A stretch of 64,000 nucleotides of DNA from Marinitoga piezophila KA3 (lineage in GTDB: Bacteria; Thermotogota; Thermotogae; Petrotogales; Petrotogaceae), in NCBI RefSeq assembly GCF_000255135.1, contig NC_016751.1:1550001-1614000 (forward strand), in the 5' to 3' direction. A program made the position numbers and the translations under genes. Of the stretch, positions 19,290 to 26,924 are shown in pieces (within the stretch, counting starts at the first letter, position 1; the number at the start of each line of letters is the position of its first letter). The notes under the pieces are model-generated. The model was not told the DNA's origin. It saw only the letters and a program-made list of their open reading frames with translations, and made no database searches.

Positions 19290-19560
19290 AAAAGTTCATT
19301 CATACGACTTGAGCACTAATCCTCAAAAACTGCTCATATACGTGGGGGCGCTCAGATTCCCCATCCATGGGGAAGCTTCGCTCAAAAAAACATCCTGTTT
19401 TTTTGTCCCTCTTCATTCGCAGTTTTTTTCGGGTGCTCTGCGAGTATTCATTCACTTTTATTTTTTTCAATCATCATTGTTTCTCCTTGGGAATTTTCAA
19501 GTTTTCGCTCACATTATTCGTACTATTTTCTTTATCAGATATTTTTCTCACAACATAGAG
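19290..19560 (+). repeat. GC-rich hairpin repeat, copy 1 (inverted relative to copy 2)
   Basis: This noncoding stretch is markedly richer in GC and in short palindromes than its surroundings. It is the reverse complement, at roughly 75-80% identity by eye, of 23275-23560. Distinct hairpins are TTCCCCAT/ATGGGGAA (19357-19374) and an A7CA/TGT7 hairpin (19384-19404). In the other copy the first hairpin has two compensatory base-pair changes. Open frames through it give similar peptides in both copies only because the DNA is similar. The preceding 19136-19289 also holds no gene I can recognise. Confidence 0.8.
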
Positions 19561-19579
19561 AGTTAAGATTGGAGATGAC

Positions 19580-20674
19580 ATGATGAAAAAGAAAGAGTAT
19601 ATTTTTGAAATGAAAAGCGCTCAGTTGATTTTAAAACCTGAACCGGATATAAAGAAGGTTTATCTGGAATTATCTTCAAGGTGTAATCTCGATTGTCCAA
19701 TGTGTTTTAAAAACACCTTTACAGATCCAGAAGGATTTATGACTAAAAAAACGTTTAATAAAGTAATGGAAGACCTGAAAGAGTTTCCAGAAGTTGAGCA
19801 CATAGTTTTTGGTGGTATTGGAGAATGTTCCATGAATCCGCATTTCTTTGAAATGGTTAAAAGGGTAAAAGAAGAAGGGTATATGCTTACAGTAACCACA
19901 AATGGATATTTTTTAAATGATCTTCAGATTTTAAAACTTATAGATCTTAAAATTGATGAAATGGTAATTTCTGTTGAAACAGGAGACGTAGGACATCCGA
20001 GTTTTAAATATGTAAGAAAACTTCTTGAAAAAATAGATAATTACAAAAAACAAAAAAATACTGGAAAACCGGCATTATCCATTGAAACAGTTTTAACTGA
20101 AAAAAATCATAATGATTTTCCAGGAATTATTCAGACTTTATTGCCATATGGAATACGTAAAGTTGTAATATCGAATATTATACCTGTATATGAGCATTTT
20201 CTTGGACTTGAGTTATATAGAGAAGATAGCAAAGAAAAGGATTTAATGTTGAGAAAACAGATTTCAGATGCAGTTACAGCAAAGGTTAGTGCTATAATAC
20301 CAAATTTTAGGTTAAAAACAGAACGTCATTGTAATTTTATAGAAAATAATGCCACTGTAATTAGATGGGATGGAGAGGTAGTTCCATGCTATAGGTTTTT
20401 ACACGATGGAATAGAATATGTTTATGGTCAGAAAAAAGAAATAAGGGCATATTCCTTTGGTAATGTAGAGAAAAAATCATTATATGAAATATGGACATCT
20501 AAGGATTATTCATGGTTTAGATATAAGGTAAAAAATGCATTATTCCCTTCTTGTACAGATTGCGATTTAAAGGATGGTTGCCATTTTATAGAAAATACCG
20601 ATCTAGATTGTTGGGGAAATACTCCTTCATGCGCAGATTGTATATGGTGGAGAAATATAATTATGTGTCCATAA
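19580..20674 (+). CDS. Radical SAM/SPASM protein, tungsten-enzyme maturase type
   Basis: The radical SAM cluster motif is CNLDCPMC (near residues 35-42), followed by a GGIGECSMNP SAM-binding segment. The C-terminal part is very cysteine-rich. An auxiliary-cluster motif lies around RHCNFIE and VVPCYRF, then CTDCDLKDGC, DLDC and CADCIWW, ending in IIMCP. This resembles the radical SAM maturases found beside tungsten-containing aldehyde ferredoxin oxidoreductases; I recall the family and have not searched for it. Placement beside the tungstate-transport and cofactor genes agrees. No oxidoreductase gene is in the window. GGAG lies five bases before the ATG. The gene sits between two inverted repeat copies. 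Confidence 0.75.
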   Translation: MMKKKEYIFEMKSAQLILKPEPDIKKVYLELSSRCNLDCPMCFKNTFTDPEGFMTKKTFNKVMEDLKEFPEVEHIVFGGIGECSMNPHFFEMVKRVKEEGYMLTVTTNGYFLNDLQILKLIDLKIDEMVISVETGDVGHPSFKYVRKLLEKIDNYKKQKNTGKPALSIETVLTEKNHNDFPGIIQTLLPYGIRKVVISNIIPVYEHFLGLELYREDSKEKDLMLRKQISDAVTAKVSAIIPNFRLKTERHCNFIENNATVIRWDGEVVPCYRFLHDGIEYVYGQKKEIRAYSFGNVEKKSLYEIWTSKDYSWFRYKVKNALFPSCTDCDLKDGCHFIENTDLDCWGNTPSCADCIWWRNIIMCP

Positions 20675-20708
20675 TAAAATGAAGCCAATATATGGCTTCA
20701 TTTTATTA
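20671..20708. terminator. Bidirectional terminator between the maturase and aroKB
   Basis: ATAATAAAATGAAGCCA (20671-20687) and its near-perfect complement (20692-20708) form a long stem. It overlaps the stop codons of both converging genes, with A/T runs on each side. Confidence 0.88.
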
Positions 20709-22161
20709 TATCAGTTATTTTTATTTTTTCAAGTTCCACATTTCCTATAGATTTAATTATTGGAAAATCAATAATGCTATTATTATTAATCTTTTTATCC
20801 TGAATAATATAATTTTTAAGTTTTTCAGTTGGTATATCTTTTTTGAATATTTCTTCAGGTAATATTTTTTTAAGGAAATTCAGAATAATCTTTTTATCTT
20901 TTTCTTTGATTTTATCCTCAAAAAGTTCTATTTCTTTTTTTATTCCCCATCCCACGGATAATCCGTGAGTAATTCCTGTAATACTCTCGAATCCATGCCC
21001 GAAAGTATGACCGAGATTTAATAATCGTCTTATATTATTATCATAAGGGTCTTTTGAAACTATTTTTAGTTTAGTAATTGCAGCGTATTTAATAATCTTT
21101 TCCAGAATATTGAGATTTCTATTTTTTATTTTTTCTATATTTTCAGTGAACAATGAAGTATTTCCGTCTATTATCGCTATTTTAAATCCTTCAATAATTC
21201 CACTGAGATAATTTTTTTCATCCTGTGAAATAATGGTAATAGGATCTATAATAACCTTTTCAGGAATGGAAAATGTTCCAATTACATTCTTAATTTTTGA
21301 AAAGTTTATTCCCGTTTTTCCGCCTATTGATGCATCTATTTGGGATAATAATGTGGTTGGATAAAAATAAAAATCAAGCCCTCTTTTAAATGTAGAACCA
21401 ATAAATCCCGTTAAATCTGTAACGCTTCCGCCACCAACACCATAAATTTCATCTTTTCGTGAAATTTCATTTTCAATGAGATATTGATATATATATTCCA
21501 GATTTTTATAATCCTTTTTTTCTTCTCCTTCTTTAAGCAAAAATGGTTTATTGAAAAATTCCCTGTATATTCTATAAACGTTTTTACTTGCAAATACGTA
21601 TTTTTTATTCTTTAAATCCATTAATCCTTTGTATTTTATAATAACTTCCTGAAAATCATTTTCCAGTATTTCTTCTTTTTCATCTATTATCTCATATAAA
21701 ATCTTTGCCAGGCTTTCCTGAATATTTAAATTGCTTAAATCTATCTTTTTAAATTCATTGTATAAAGCTTTTCTCATATCCCATATTTTATACAATCTAT
21801 CTTTTCCATCTTTTAACAATGGACGATTGTCAGGATTAATTCTTTTGATTAAATCCTCAACAGGAACATATAAAAAAATAGTTTTATGATTTTTTAAGAA
21901 TAATCTATTTTCTTTTCTTAAGATAATTCCCCCACCTGTTGCTACAATTGCATTTTTCGCTTCTGTATTTTTTAAAACCTTTGATTCTAAATTTCGAAAA
22001 TATTCTTCTCCTTTTTTTGAAAAAAGGTTATTAATGGTGGTGTTTTCAATCTTTTCAATTTCTTTGTCAAGGTCTATAAAGGACATATTGAGAATCTTGC
22101 TTAATTTATTACCAAGTGTGGTCTTGCCAGAACCCATCATTCCAATTAGATAAATTGGCAC
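20698..22161 (-). CDS. aroKB: Bifunctional shikimate kinase / 3-dehydroquinate synthase
   Basis: This fusion carries two non-adjacent steps of the shikimate pathway. The N-terminal ~160 residues are shikimate kinase: P-loop GMMGSGKTT (7-15), the shikimate-binding Asp in FIDLDKEIE and the ATGGGIILR loop. The C-terminal ~310 residues are dehydroquinate synthase: NAD-binding GVGGGSVTDLTGF, TTLLSQIDASIGGKTGIN and the zinc-binding NLGHTFGHGFE. The same fusion is known in Thermotoga. A GTG start at 22161 follows GGAGGT, inside the last 53 bases of aroC, so the genes are coupled. Confidence 0.94.
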   Translation of the reverse strand: MPIYLIGMMGSGKTTLGNKLSKILNMSFIDLDKEIEKIENTTINNLFSKKGEEYFRNLESKVLKNTEAKNAIVATGGGIILRKENRLFLKNHKTIFLYVPVEDLIKRINPDNRPLLKDGKDRLYKIWDMRKALYNEFKKIDLSNLNIQESLAKILYEIIDEKEEILENDFQEVIIKYKGLMDLKNKKYVFASKNVYRIYREFFNKPFLLKEGEEKKDYKNLEYIYQYLIENEISRKDEIYGVGGGSVTDLTGFIGSTFKRGLDFYFYPTTLLSQIDASIGGKTGINFSKIKNVIGTFSIPEKVIIDPITIISQDEKNYLSGIIEGFKIAIIDGNTSLFTENIEKIKNRNLNILEKIIKYAAITKLKIVSKDPYDNNIRRLLNLGHTFGHGFESITGITHGLSVGWGIKKEIELFEDKIKEKDKKIILNFLKKILPEEIFKKDIPTEKLKNYIIQDKKINNNSIIDFPIIKSIGNVELEKIKITDIIK

Positions 22162-23185
22162 TATTATACCTCCTTGCTATTTCCTCAACATTATCATTTC
22201 CAAATTGATTAATAATACTTTTTGCAATAACTAATGCTACAGCATTTTCAAGAATAACCACACTCGCTGGAATAACAGTTACATCTGATCGAATATATGG
22301 AGATTTTGTATTTTCTCCTGTTGCAAGATTTATGGAATTTAACGGTTTTGCAAGTGTAGGGATTGGTTTGAGAAAAACAGTAATCTCAATATTCTCACCA
22401 TTGGTAAAACCTGCTTCAATTCCACCGGCATTGTTTGATTTTCTCTTGATTTTATTTTTTTCTTTTTCATAATAAAATTCATCATGATATTCTCTTCCTG
22501 AAAGTGAAAAGTCATTATTGCCTATTATCAATCCTTTAACAGAAGGGATTGTCATTATAATTTGTCCAAGTTGTGAATCCAATCTTTCAAATATGCTTGA
22601 GTATCCACCAATTCCAGGGTTTATATTTTTTACAATGATTTTTACGCTTCCTCCGAGCGTATCGCCATTTGTTTTAGCATTATCAATATACTCTTTTGCT
22701 TCCTCTGTTAAAATATCGTTTTTTAATTTTATCTTCCCTATACTTTCAACATATCCTTCTATTTCAATATTTAAAAGATTGAGAAATTGCTTTGCAATAT
22801 TTCCAAGAGCTGTAAGAACAACGGTCCAACGAGCGCTATTCCTTTCAGGATATATATTTAAATCAGGTAACTTATATTTCATATATGAGCTATAATCACC
22901 GTGGCCGGGACGAGGAATGCTTCTAACTTCTTTTTCTGTATTTTTACCTTTGTTCTCAATTAATACTGAAATTGGAGCGCCTGTGGTGATGCCTTTCCAT
23001 ATTCCTGAGACAATTTCAACTTTATCATTTTCTATTTTCATACGTTTTCCACGGCCATATCCTTCCTGGCGTCTTTTTAAATCTTCATTTATCTTTTCAA
23101 TATTTATCTTTAATCCTGCTGGAAATCCAGTTAAAGTGCCAATCATCACCGGCCCATGAGAATCACCTGAAATTACAAAATCCAT
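22109..23185 (-). CDS. aroC: Chorismate synthase
   Basis: The enzyme makes chorismate from EPSP, using reduced flavin. Signatures are SGDSHGPVMIGTLTGFPAG at the N-terminus, the RRQEGYGRGKRM phosphate/flavin-binding stretch, RPGHGDYS near residue 95 and RNSARWTV near 117, where many family members have ERSSARET. The protein has 358 residues. GGAG sits nine bases before the ATG. The 3' end overlaps aroKB by 53 bases, which is long for an operon overlap, so the C-terminal residues also encode the start of the kinase. Confidence 0.93.
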   Translation of the reverse strand: MDFVISGDSHGPVMIGTLTGFPAGLKINIEKINEDLKRRQEGYGRGKRMKIENDKVEIVSGIWKGITTGAPISVLIENKGKNTEKEVRSIPRPGHGDYSSYMKYKLPDLNIYPERNSARWTVVLTALGNIAKQFLNLLNIEIEGYVESIGKIKLKNDILTEEAKEYIDNAKTNGDTLGGSVKIIVKNINPGIGGYSSIFERLDSQLGQIIMTIPSVKGLIIGNNDFSLSGREYHDEFYYEKEKNKIKRKSNNAGGIEAGFTNGENIEITVFLKPIPTLAKPLNSINLATGENTKSPYIRSDVTVIPASVVILENAVALVIAKSIINQFGNDNVEEIARRYNSANLSNWNDGFWQDHTW

Positions 23186-23220
23186 ACTATCAACTCCATA
23201 AACAATTGTTTTCAGTGTAA

Positions 23221-23229
23221 ATTATACCA
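23221..23229 (-). promoter_or_regulatory. Extended -10 promoter of aroC-aroKB
   Basis: On the minus strand TGGTATAAT (23229-23221) is an extended -10 element about 35 bases upstream of the aroC start. No convincing -35 is present. Confidence 0.5.
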
Positions 23230-23274
23230 TCTTCATTGGAAGTTTCTTTATGTTGGAAAAATAAAAGTTAAGTT

Positions 23275-23560
23275 TAAGAATAAAAAACACGAGTAAAAAA
23301 GTGAATGAAGTCTTGAAATTTCCCTAACGGAAATATTGCGTGAGCCGGAACAGCAAAAGTATTGTGAAAAATAAAAACGAATGAAGACTCGAAGAACGCC
23401 CGAAAAAACTGCGAATGGAGAGGGTCAAAAAAACAGGATGTTTTTTTGAGCGCAGCTTCTGCAGGGATGCAGAATCTAAGCGACCCCGCGAATATGAGCA
23501 GTTTTTGAGGATCAGCGTTCGAGTTGTCTGAAAGTAGTTTTTTATTTTTCACAATTATAA
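23275..23560 (-). repeat. GC-rich hairpin repeat, copy 2
   Basis: This is the reverse-oriented counterpart of 19290-19560. Its hairpin TTCTGCA/TGCAGAA (23457-23474) matches the copy-1 hairpin in place and size, with two compensated pairs. The A7/T7 hairpin recurs at 23425-23447. Both copies end in an A/T-rich tail resembling ATTTTTCACAAT. No ribosome site or real gene is seen inside. Confidence 0.8.
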
Positions 23561-23663
23561 GAAATTTCACCGCCTGAAGAAACCTTTTTAGGAGTGTTTT
23601 TTATAGAGCAAGGATCAGAAATTCTTGCCGTCTGAGAGAATATTATTTTTCTACTTTCAAAGA

Positions 23664-23718
23664 GATTTTTCGAAGATTAGCACTCAAGTTGCCTGAAAAA
23701 GCTTTTATTTTTCACAAT
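23664..23718 (-). repeat. Partial extra copy of the repeat end
   Basis: About 55 bp here match the outer end of copy 2 (23501-23556) at roughly 75% by eye, including the terminal TTTTATTTTTCACAAT. The stretch between (23561-23663) holds short inverted stretches but no gene. It may be a decayed second unit. Confidence 0.5.
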
Positions 23719-23741
23719 ATATCATTTAAAATCTGACAAAT

Positions 23742-23771
23742 TTGGATATATTTCCAGTTTTATGATATAAT
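23742..23771 (+). promoter_or_regulatory. Promoter of the VIT-family gene
   Basis: TTGGAT (23742-23747) and TATAAT (23766-23771) are 18 bp apart, with an extended TGA directly before the -10 element. Confidence 0.7.
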
Positions 23772-23814
23772 TAAACTTGAAAAATTATATTAAATACAAA
23801 TTTGAGGTGAGAGT

Positions 23815-24681
23815 ATGATTGATAATGAGCTAAAGAAAAAATTAATGGCATTTCAGAAAAATGAAATTACAGAACACCATGTTTATAAACACCTTTCCAA
23901 AAGAATTAAAGGAAAAAACGCTAAAATCTTAGAAAACATAGCAAAAGATGAGTATAAGCATTATAACATCTTAAAAAAATATACAGAAACCGAAGTATCT
24001 CCTAATTCATTTTTAGTATTCTGGTATGTTTTATTATCCTACATCTTTGGACTAACCTTTGCCTTAAATGCAATGGAAAAAGGAGAAGAAAATGCTCAAA
24101 GAGTTTATGAAGAAGCAAAAGATGTTATTCCTGAATTCAAAGAAATTATCCTTGATGAAAATGTTCATGAAAAGAAATTATTAGGTCTTATTGATGAAGA
24201 AAAAATACAGTATGTAAGTTCAATGGTTTTGGGGTTAAATGATGCACTTGTTGAATTAACTGGTACATTAGCAGGTTTAACCTTTGCATTTCAAAATTCA
24301 AGACTTGTTGCATTATCAGGATTAATTACCGGAATTGCAGCCTCATTTTCAATGGCGGCATCAGAGTATTTATCTCAACGAGCGGATAAAAATTCCAAGA
24401 ATCCTTTAAAAGCTTCTATTTATACGGGAATTGCATATATATTTACTGTAATTTTGCTTGTTGCTCCTTATTTTATCTTCTCAAATCCAATGATTTCATT
24501 AATATTTACAATGATTAATGCAGTTATAGTAATTGTATTCTTTTCATTCTTTGTTTCTGTGGTTCAGGAAAAAACATTTAAACATTATTTCTTTGAAATG
24601 CTCTTTATTAGCTTTGGAGTAATGGCATTATCCTTTGTAATAGGTCTTATAGCAAGGGCTTTCTTTAATATAGAAGTTTAG
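23815..24681 (+). CDS. Rubrerythrin-like / VIT1-CCC1 family iron or manganese transporter
   Basis: A 288-residue fusion. The N-terminal ~130 residues are a ferritin/rubrerythrin-like helical domain with repeated E...EH and DEYKH metal-ligand patterns (residues 15-58 and a later ENVHEKK). The C-terminal half is a VIT1/CCC1 membrane domain with about five helices and the family's GLNDALVELTGTLAGLTFA and SMAASEYLSQRAD segments. Such fusions move ferrous iron or manganese across the membrane, usually outward from the cytoplasm. A GAGGTGAG ribosome site and own promoter are present. The direction of transport and the metal are inferred from the family. Confidence 0.88.
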   Translation: MIDNELKKKLMAFQKNEITEHHVYKHLSKRIKGKNAKILENIAKDEYKHYNILKKYTETEVSPNSFLVFWYVLLSYIFGLTFALNAMEKGEENAQRVYEEAKDVIPEFKEIILDENVHEKKLLGLIDEEKIQYVSSMVLGLNDALVELTGTLAGLTFAFQNSRLVALSGLITGIAASFSMAASEYLSQRADKNSKNPLKASIYTGIAYIFTVILLVAPYFIFSNPMISLIFTMINAVIVIVFFSFFVSVVQEKTFKHYFFEMLFISFGVMALSFVIGLIARAFFNIEV

Positions 24682-24693
24682 TAGAAAAATCAA

Positions 24694-26139
24694 TTATAAA
24701 AACCTCTCAATAATATCATCAATCAAAACTCTTTCATCATCTTCAAAAGAGTAATAGCCTAAAGCAACGCGTTTTTGACCAAGACCATATTTAATAGCAA
24801 AATCCCTAACCTTACCTTTTGGATAAGGAGTAATGGGCCATTTAATATCGTATCGAACACAATTTCTTAAAAACACATCAAAGATTTTCATTTCCTCATC
24901 ACTGAGCTTAAAATAGTTAAACACAAATTCCTTAAAGTTCTTTGTTTTCTTAAAAAGCTCAGTGATGAGTTTTTTTCTTGCTAAATAAAATGGTGAAATA
25001 TTATATTCCGAATCTTCAACATCTTCAGAATTCAATAATCTTCTTTCAGCTTTCTTCAAATCAAAATCACTCATCATAACATTAAAAAAATACATCTTCT
25101 CATAATCCCTTGAAAAATATTTAATGGTTTTTTCCTTATTACCTTCAAAAATCAATTTCAAAATATGACTCTTTGTAAAAAATGGTTTTTCTATTAATGT
25201 TGTATATGTTGAGAAGAATAATATTGGGATTTTATGATTTTTAACTTTTTCTATGATGGAAAGGTTATCTCTGAAATTATGAGAGATAATTTTTTTAAAA
25301 CTTCTATTTCTGAAAAAGCTTTTATTATTATAAACCTCTTCAAAATCAGATTTAATCTCAAAAGATACATTATTCTTATAATTCATAACAACGGATGAAA
25401 TATCAAATAAATTTAAAGACTTATTTATTTTATATACCTCAAAAATCGTATCAAACCAGTTATAGGTATAATTTAAATCATCGAAATAATAGCCAATATA
25501 ATATTCAAGTAAATTTGCAGGAATTAAAGCCTTCTTTTTATCTTCATTTCTCATCCACCATGCAGCACCATTTAAACCATTACACATCATAGTTGGATGT
25601 GGAAAGTCTTTTGCAAGAAAATAACCTTCTATGAATAATTCATATGCTTTATTATATTCTTTATTCTTAATATGTTCTCTTGCTTGAGAATATTTTAAGA
25701 TAGCTTTATCTACATTATTTTCTTCATAATTATCAGAATACGCTTTAAAATCCTTATCGAGGATATTATATTTTGTATTCAATAATTTTAAACCAGGAAT
25801 CATTAAATTCCTGGCATATTCAGAAATATTCTTAAAGTTATTTCTTAGATATTCACATTCTTTTTTAGCCATATCAAATTGATTATTTTTTACATAAAGA
25901 GATATGAGTTCAAATCTTGCAAGTTCTCTTAATATTGTTGTTGTTGTTGTTGTTGTTGCAATAATTTTATTTGCATAAAATATTGCCATATTTTTGTTTT
26001 TCTTCCAAATATTTTTTAATAATAATAAATAATATTCTACAGATTTTTCTTTAGTTTTAGAAAGAATGTAATTAGAAATTGGATTTGAATAATATCCGTA
26101 TCTAACAATGGAAACAATATCCTTTATATGAGAAGTCAT
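24694..26139 (-). CDS. Unrecognised helical (TPR-like) cytoplasmic protein
   Basis: I do not recognise the family. The protein is about 481 residues, without signal peptide or membrane segments, and rich in paired amphipathic helices. The stretch around residues 150-190 (KYSQAREHIKNKEYNKAYELF) looks like a tetratricopeptide repeat. The C-terminal ~50 residues include a Gly-rich YGLGQKRVALGYYSF segment. There is no clear N-terminal helix-turn-helix. A run of seven Thr is encoded by a CAA-type trinucleotide repeat (25935-25958). I start at the second ATG (26139) because AAAGG lies at a proper distance from it; the first ATG at 26148 abuts the ribosome site. It is divergent from a secreted-peptide gene, which suggests a peptide sensor as one possibility. 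Confidence 0.75.
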   Translation of the reverse strand: MTSHIKDIVSIVRYGYYSNPISNYILSKTKEKSVEYYLLLLKNIWKKNKNMAIFYANKIIATTTTTTTILRELARFELISLYVKNNQFDMAKKECEYLRNNFKNISEYARNLMIPGLKLLNTKYNILDKDFKAYSDNYEENNVDKAILKYSQAREHIKNKEYNKAYELFIEGYFLAKDFPHPTMMCNGLNGAAWWMRNEDKKKALIPANLLEYYIGYYFDDLNYTYNWFDTIFEVYKINKSLNLFDISSVVMNYKNNVSFEIKSDFEEVYNNKSFFRNRSFKKIISHNFRDNLSIIEKVKNHKIPILFFSTYTTLIEKPFFTKSHILKLIFEGNKEKTIKYFSRDYEKMYFFNVMMSDFDLKKAERRLLNSEDVEDSEYNISPFYLARKKLITELFKKTKNFKEFVFNYFKLSDEEMKIFDVFLRNCVRYDIKWPITPYPKGKVRDFAIKYGLGQKRVALGYYSFEDDERVLIDDIIERFL

Positions 26140-26336
26140 GTTAATCATCCTTTTACAAAGAGTTAATTATTATGTTTCAATAAAATTCGAAAACCAAGAA
26201 ACTTTATGGACTTTTTGGAATGAAATTTGAAAAATAAAAATATAAAAATAGTCAAAAATAGGAAATAAGCTTCTTTTATAATTATTACAAAAAAAAAAAC
26301 AAAAATTAAAAAAATGAAAATTAATTAAAATGGAAT

Positions 26337-26378
26337 AAAAATCCGATTCTCAAATGTTGATAAAAGCGGATTTTTATT
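26337..26378 (+). terminator. Orphan terminator-like hairpin
   Basis: AAAAATCCG (26337-26345) pairs with CGGATTTTT (26367-26375), followed by more T. No gene ends here on either strand. The preceding 26140-26336 is A-rich and holds no open frame with a ribosome site. It may end a small RNA or mark a lost gene, or insulate the promoter that follows. Confidence 0.5.
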
Positions 26379-26420
26379 TTAGAAAAAACACTTGCAAGTC
26401 ATGTTAGAAATGATAAAATT
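26370..26420 (+). promoter_or_regulatory. Promoter of the secreted-peptide gene (copy A of a duplicated promoter)
   Basis: TTGCAA (26392-26397) and TAAAAT (26414-26419) are 16 bp apart. From about 26370 the sequence is almost the same as 29430-29479: the core from the A-run before the -35 through the -10 differs at only two positions. Confidence 0.75.
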
Positions 26421-26439
26421 TAAAGCAGGAGGTGGGACA

Positions 26440-26571
26440 ATGAAAAAAATAATTATATTAATAATTGTAGGAATTATTATGTTTTCAACAATAATATTTG
26501 CAGGGGATAATGATGACGAGTATGCTACTCATTCAGCCAACCCTCAAATTCAAACTGAATTTTCTAAATAA
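26440..26571 (+). CDS. Short secreted peptide (43 residues)
   Basis: This gene is too short for length-based calling but has AGGAGGTGGG five bases before its ATG and a clear promoter. The product starts with Lys-Lys and a hydrophobic stretch ending FSTIIFA, a Sec-type signal. A 22-residue polar tail follows, beginning GDNDDEY and ending QIQTEFSK; it is acidic and has no Cys. It is not recognised. It shares its promoter sequence with the six-Cys peptide operon and faces away from the TPR-like gene. A signalling peptide or small secreted factor is plausible; a substrate of the nearby radical SAM enzymes is less likely because it lacks Cys and has an export signal. Confidence 0.65.
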   Translation: MKKIIILIIVGIIMFSTIIFAGDNDDEYATHSANPQIQTEFSK

Positions 26572-26597
26572 TTAAACACAATCTAATTTTAATTTTT

Positions 26598-26613
26598 ATA
26601 TCTACGTAGATAT
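26598..26613. repeat. Perfect 16-bp palindrome 1
   Basis: ATATCTACGTAGATAT reads the same on both strands. It lies 27 bp after the secreted-peptide stop and could be an operator or a weak terminator stem. Confidence 0.6.
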
Positions 26614-26633
26614 TATATCAAAAAATTAAATCT

Positions 26634-26649
26634 TTTCAGCCGGCTGAAA
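26634..26649. repeat. Perfect 16-bp palindrome 2
   Basis: TTTCAGCCGGCTGAAA is self-complementary; its centre is 36 bp from that of palindrome 1. A moderately T-rich stretch follows, so it could also end the secreted-peptide transcript. Confidence 0.6.
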
Positions 26650-26694
26650 GAAATCTGTTTTATTTTATCATATACATTATTTATATCTTTAAAT

Positions 26695-26728
26695 TTGAAA
26701 GCATTTTTTATGAGTATATATATAAAAT
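26695..26728 (+). promoter_or_regulatory. Promoter of RiPP set 1
   Basis: TTGAAA (26695-26700) is followed by alternating T/A DNA, with TATATA at 26717-26722 (16 bp spacing) and TATAAAAT at 26721-26728. The exact -10 is uncertain. The precursor's ribosome site follows at 26757-26764. Confidence 0.5.
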
Positions 26729-26772
26729 TGTAATAAGTGTGTAACTTAATAAATAGAAGGAGGTGCTTTTTT

Positions 26773-26916
26773 ATGTTAAATGAAAGAAAGGATGAAAATA
26801 TAATAAACAAAGAAGAGATTTTAGATTTTGGAATAAGTAATGATGAATTAAATGAACTTTTTTCATTAAGTGTTATTGTAATATGTGAAGGAGGTCAAGA
26901 GGGAGATTTAGGATAA
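26773..26916 (+). CDS. Single-Cys RiPP precursor peptide (47 residues)
   Basis: AAGGAGGTG precedes the ATG. The product has a charged, helical leader (about residues 1-31, ending NDELNELFS). A short hydrophobic core then leads into a single Cys and an acidic Gly-rich end: SVIVICEGGQEGDLG, with Cys38, Glu39, Glu43 and Asp45. This layout, next to a SPASM radical SAM enzyme of the QhpD/SCIFF type, fits a ribosomally made peptide that receives a thioether from Cys38 to a nearby residue. In QhpC- and PapA-type substrates the acceptor is Asp or Glu, which this core offers. No peptide family is recognised. A palindrome directly after the stop may attenuate the downstream enzymes. Confidence 0.75.
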   Translation: MLNERKDENIINKEEILDFGISNDELNELFSLSVIVICEGGQEGDLG

Positions 26917-26924
26917 AATAATGA

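Noticed and set aside
19240-19566. Open frame of 108 codons in the repeat, with a similar frame at 23274-23570 on the other strand
   Set aside because: The two peptides resemble each other only because the repeat DNA is similar. There is no ribosome site, and the conserved feature is hairpin pairing rather than protein sequence.
26440-26571. Short secreted peptide as a third radical SAM substrate
   Set aside because: It has no Cys and carries a Sec-type signal instead of a cytoplasmic leader; kept as a possible signal peptide instead.
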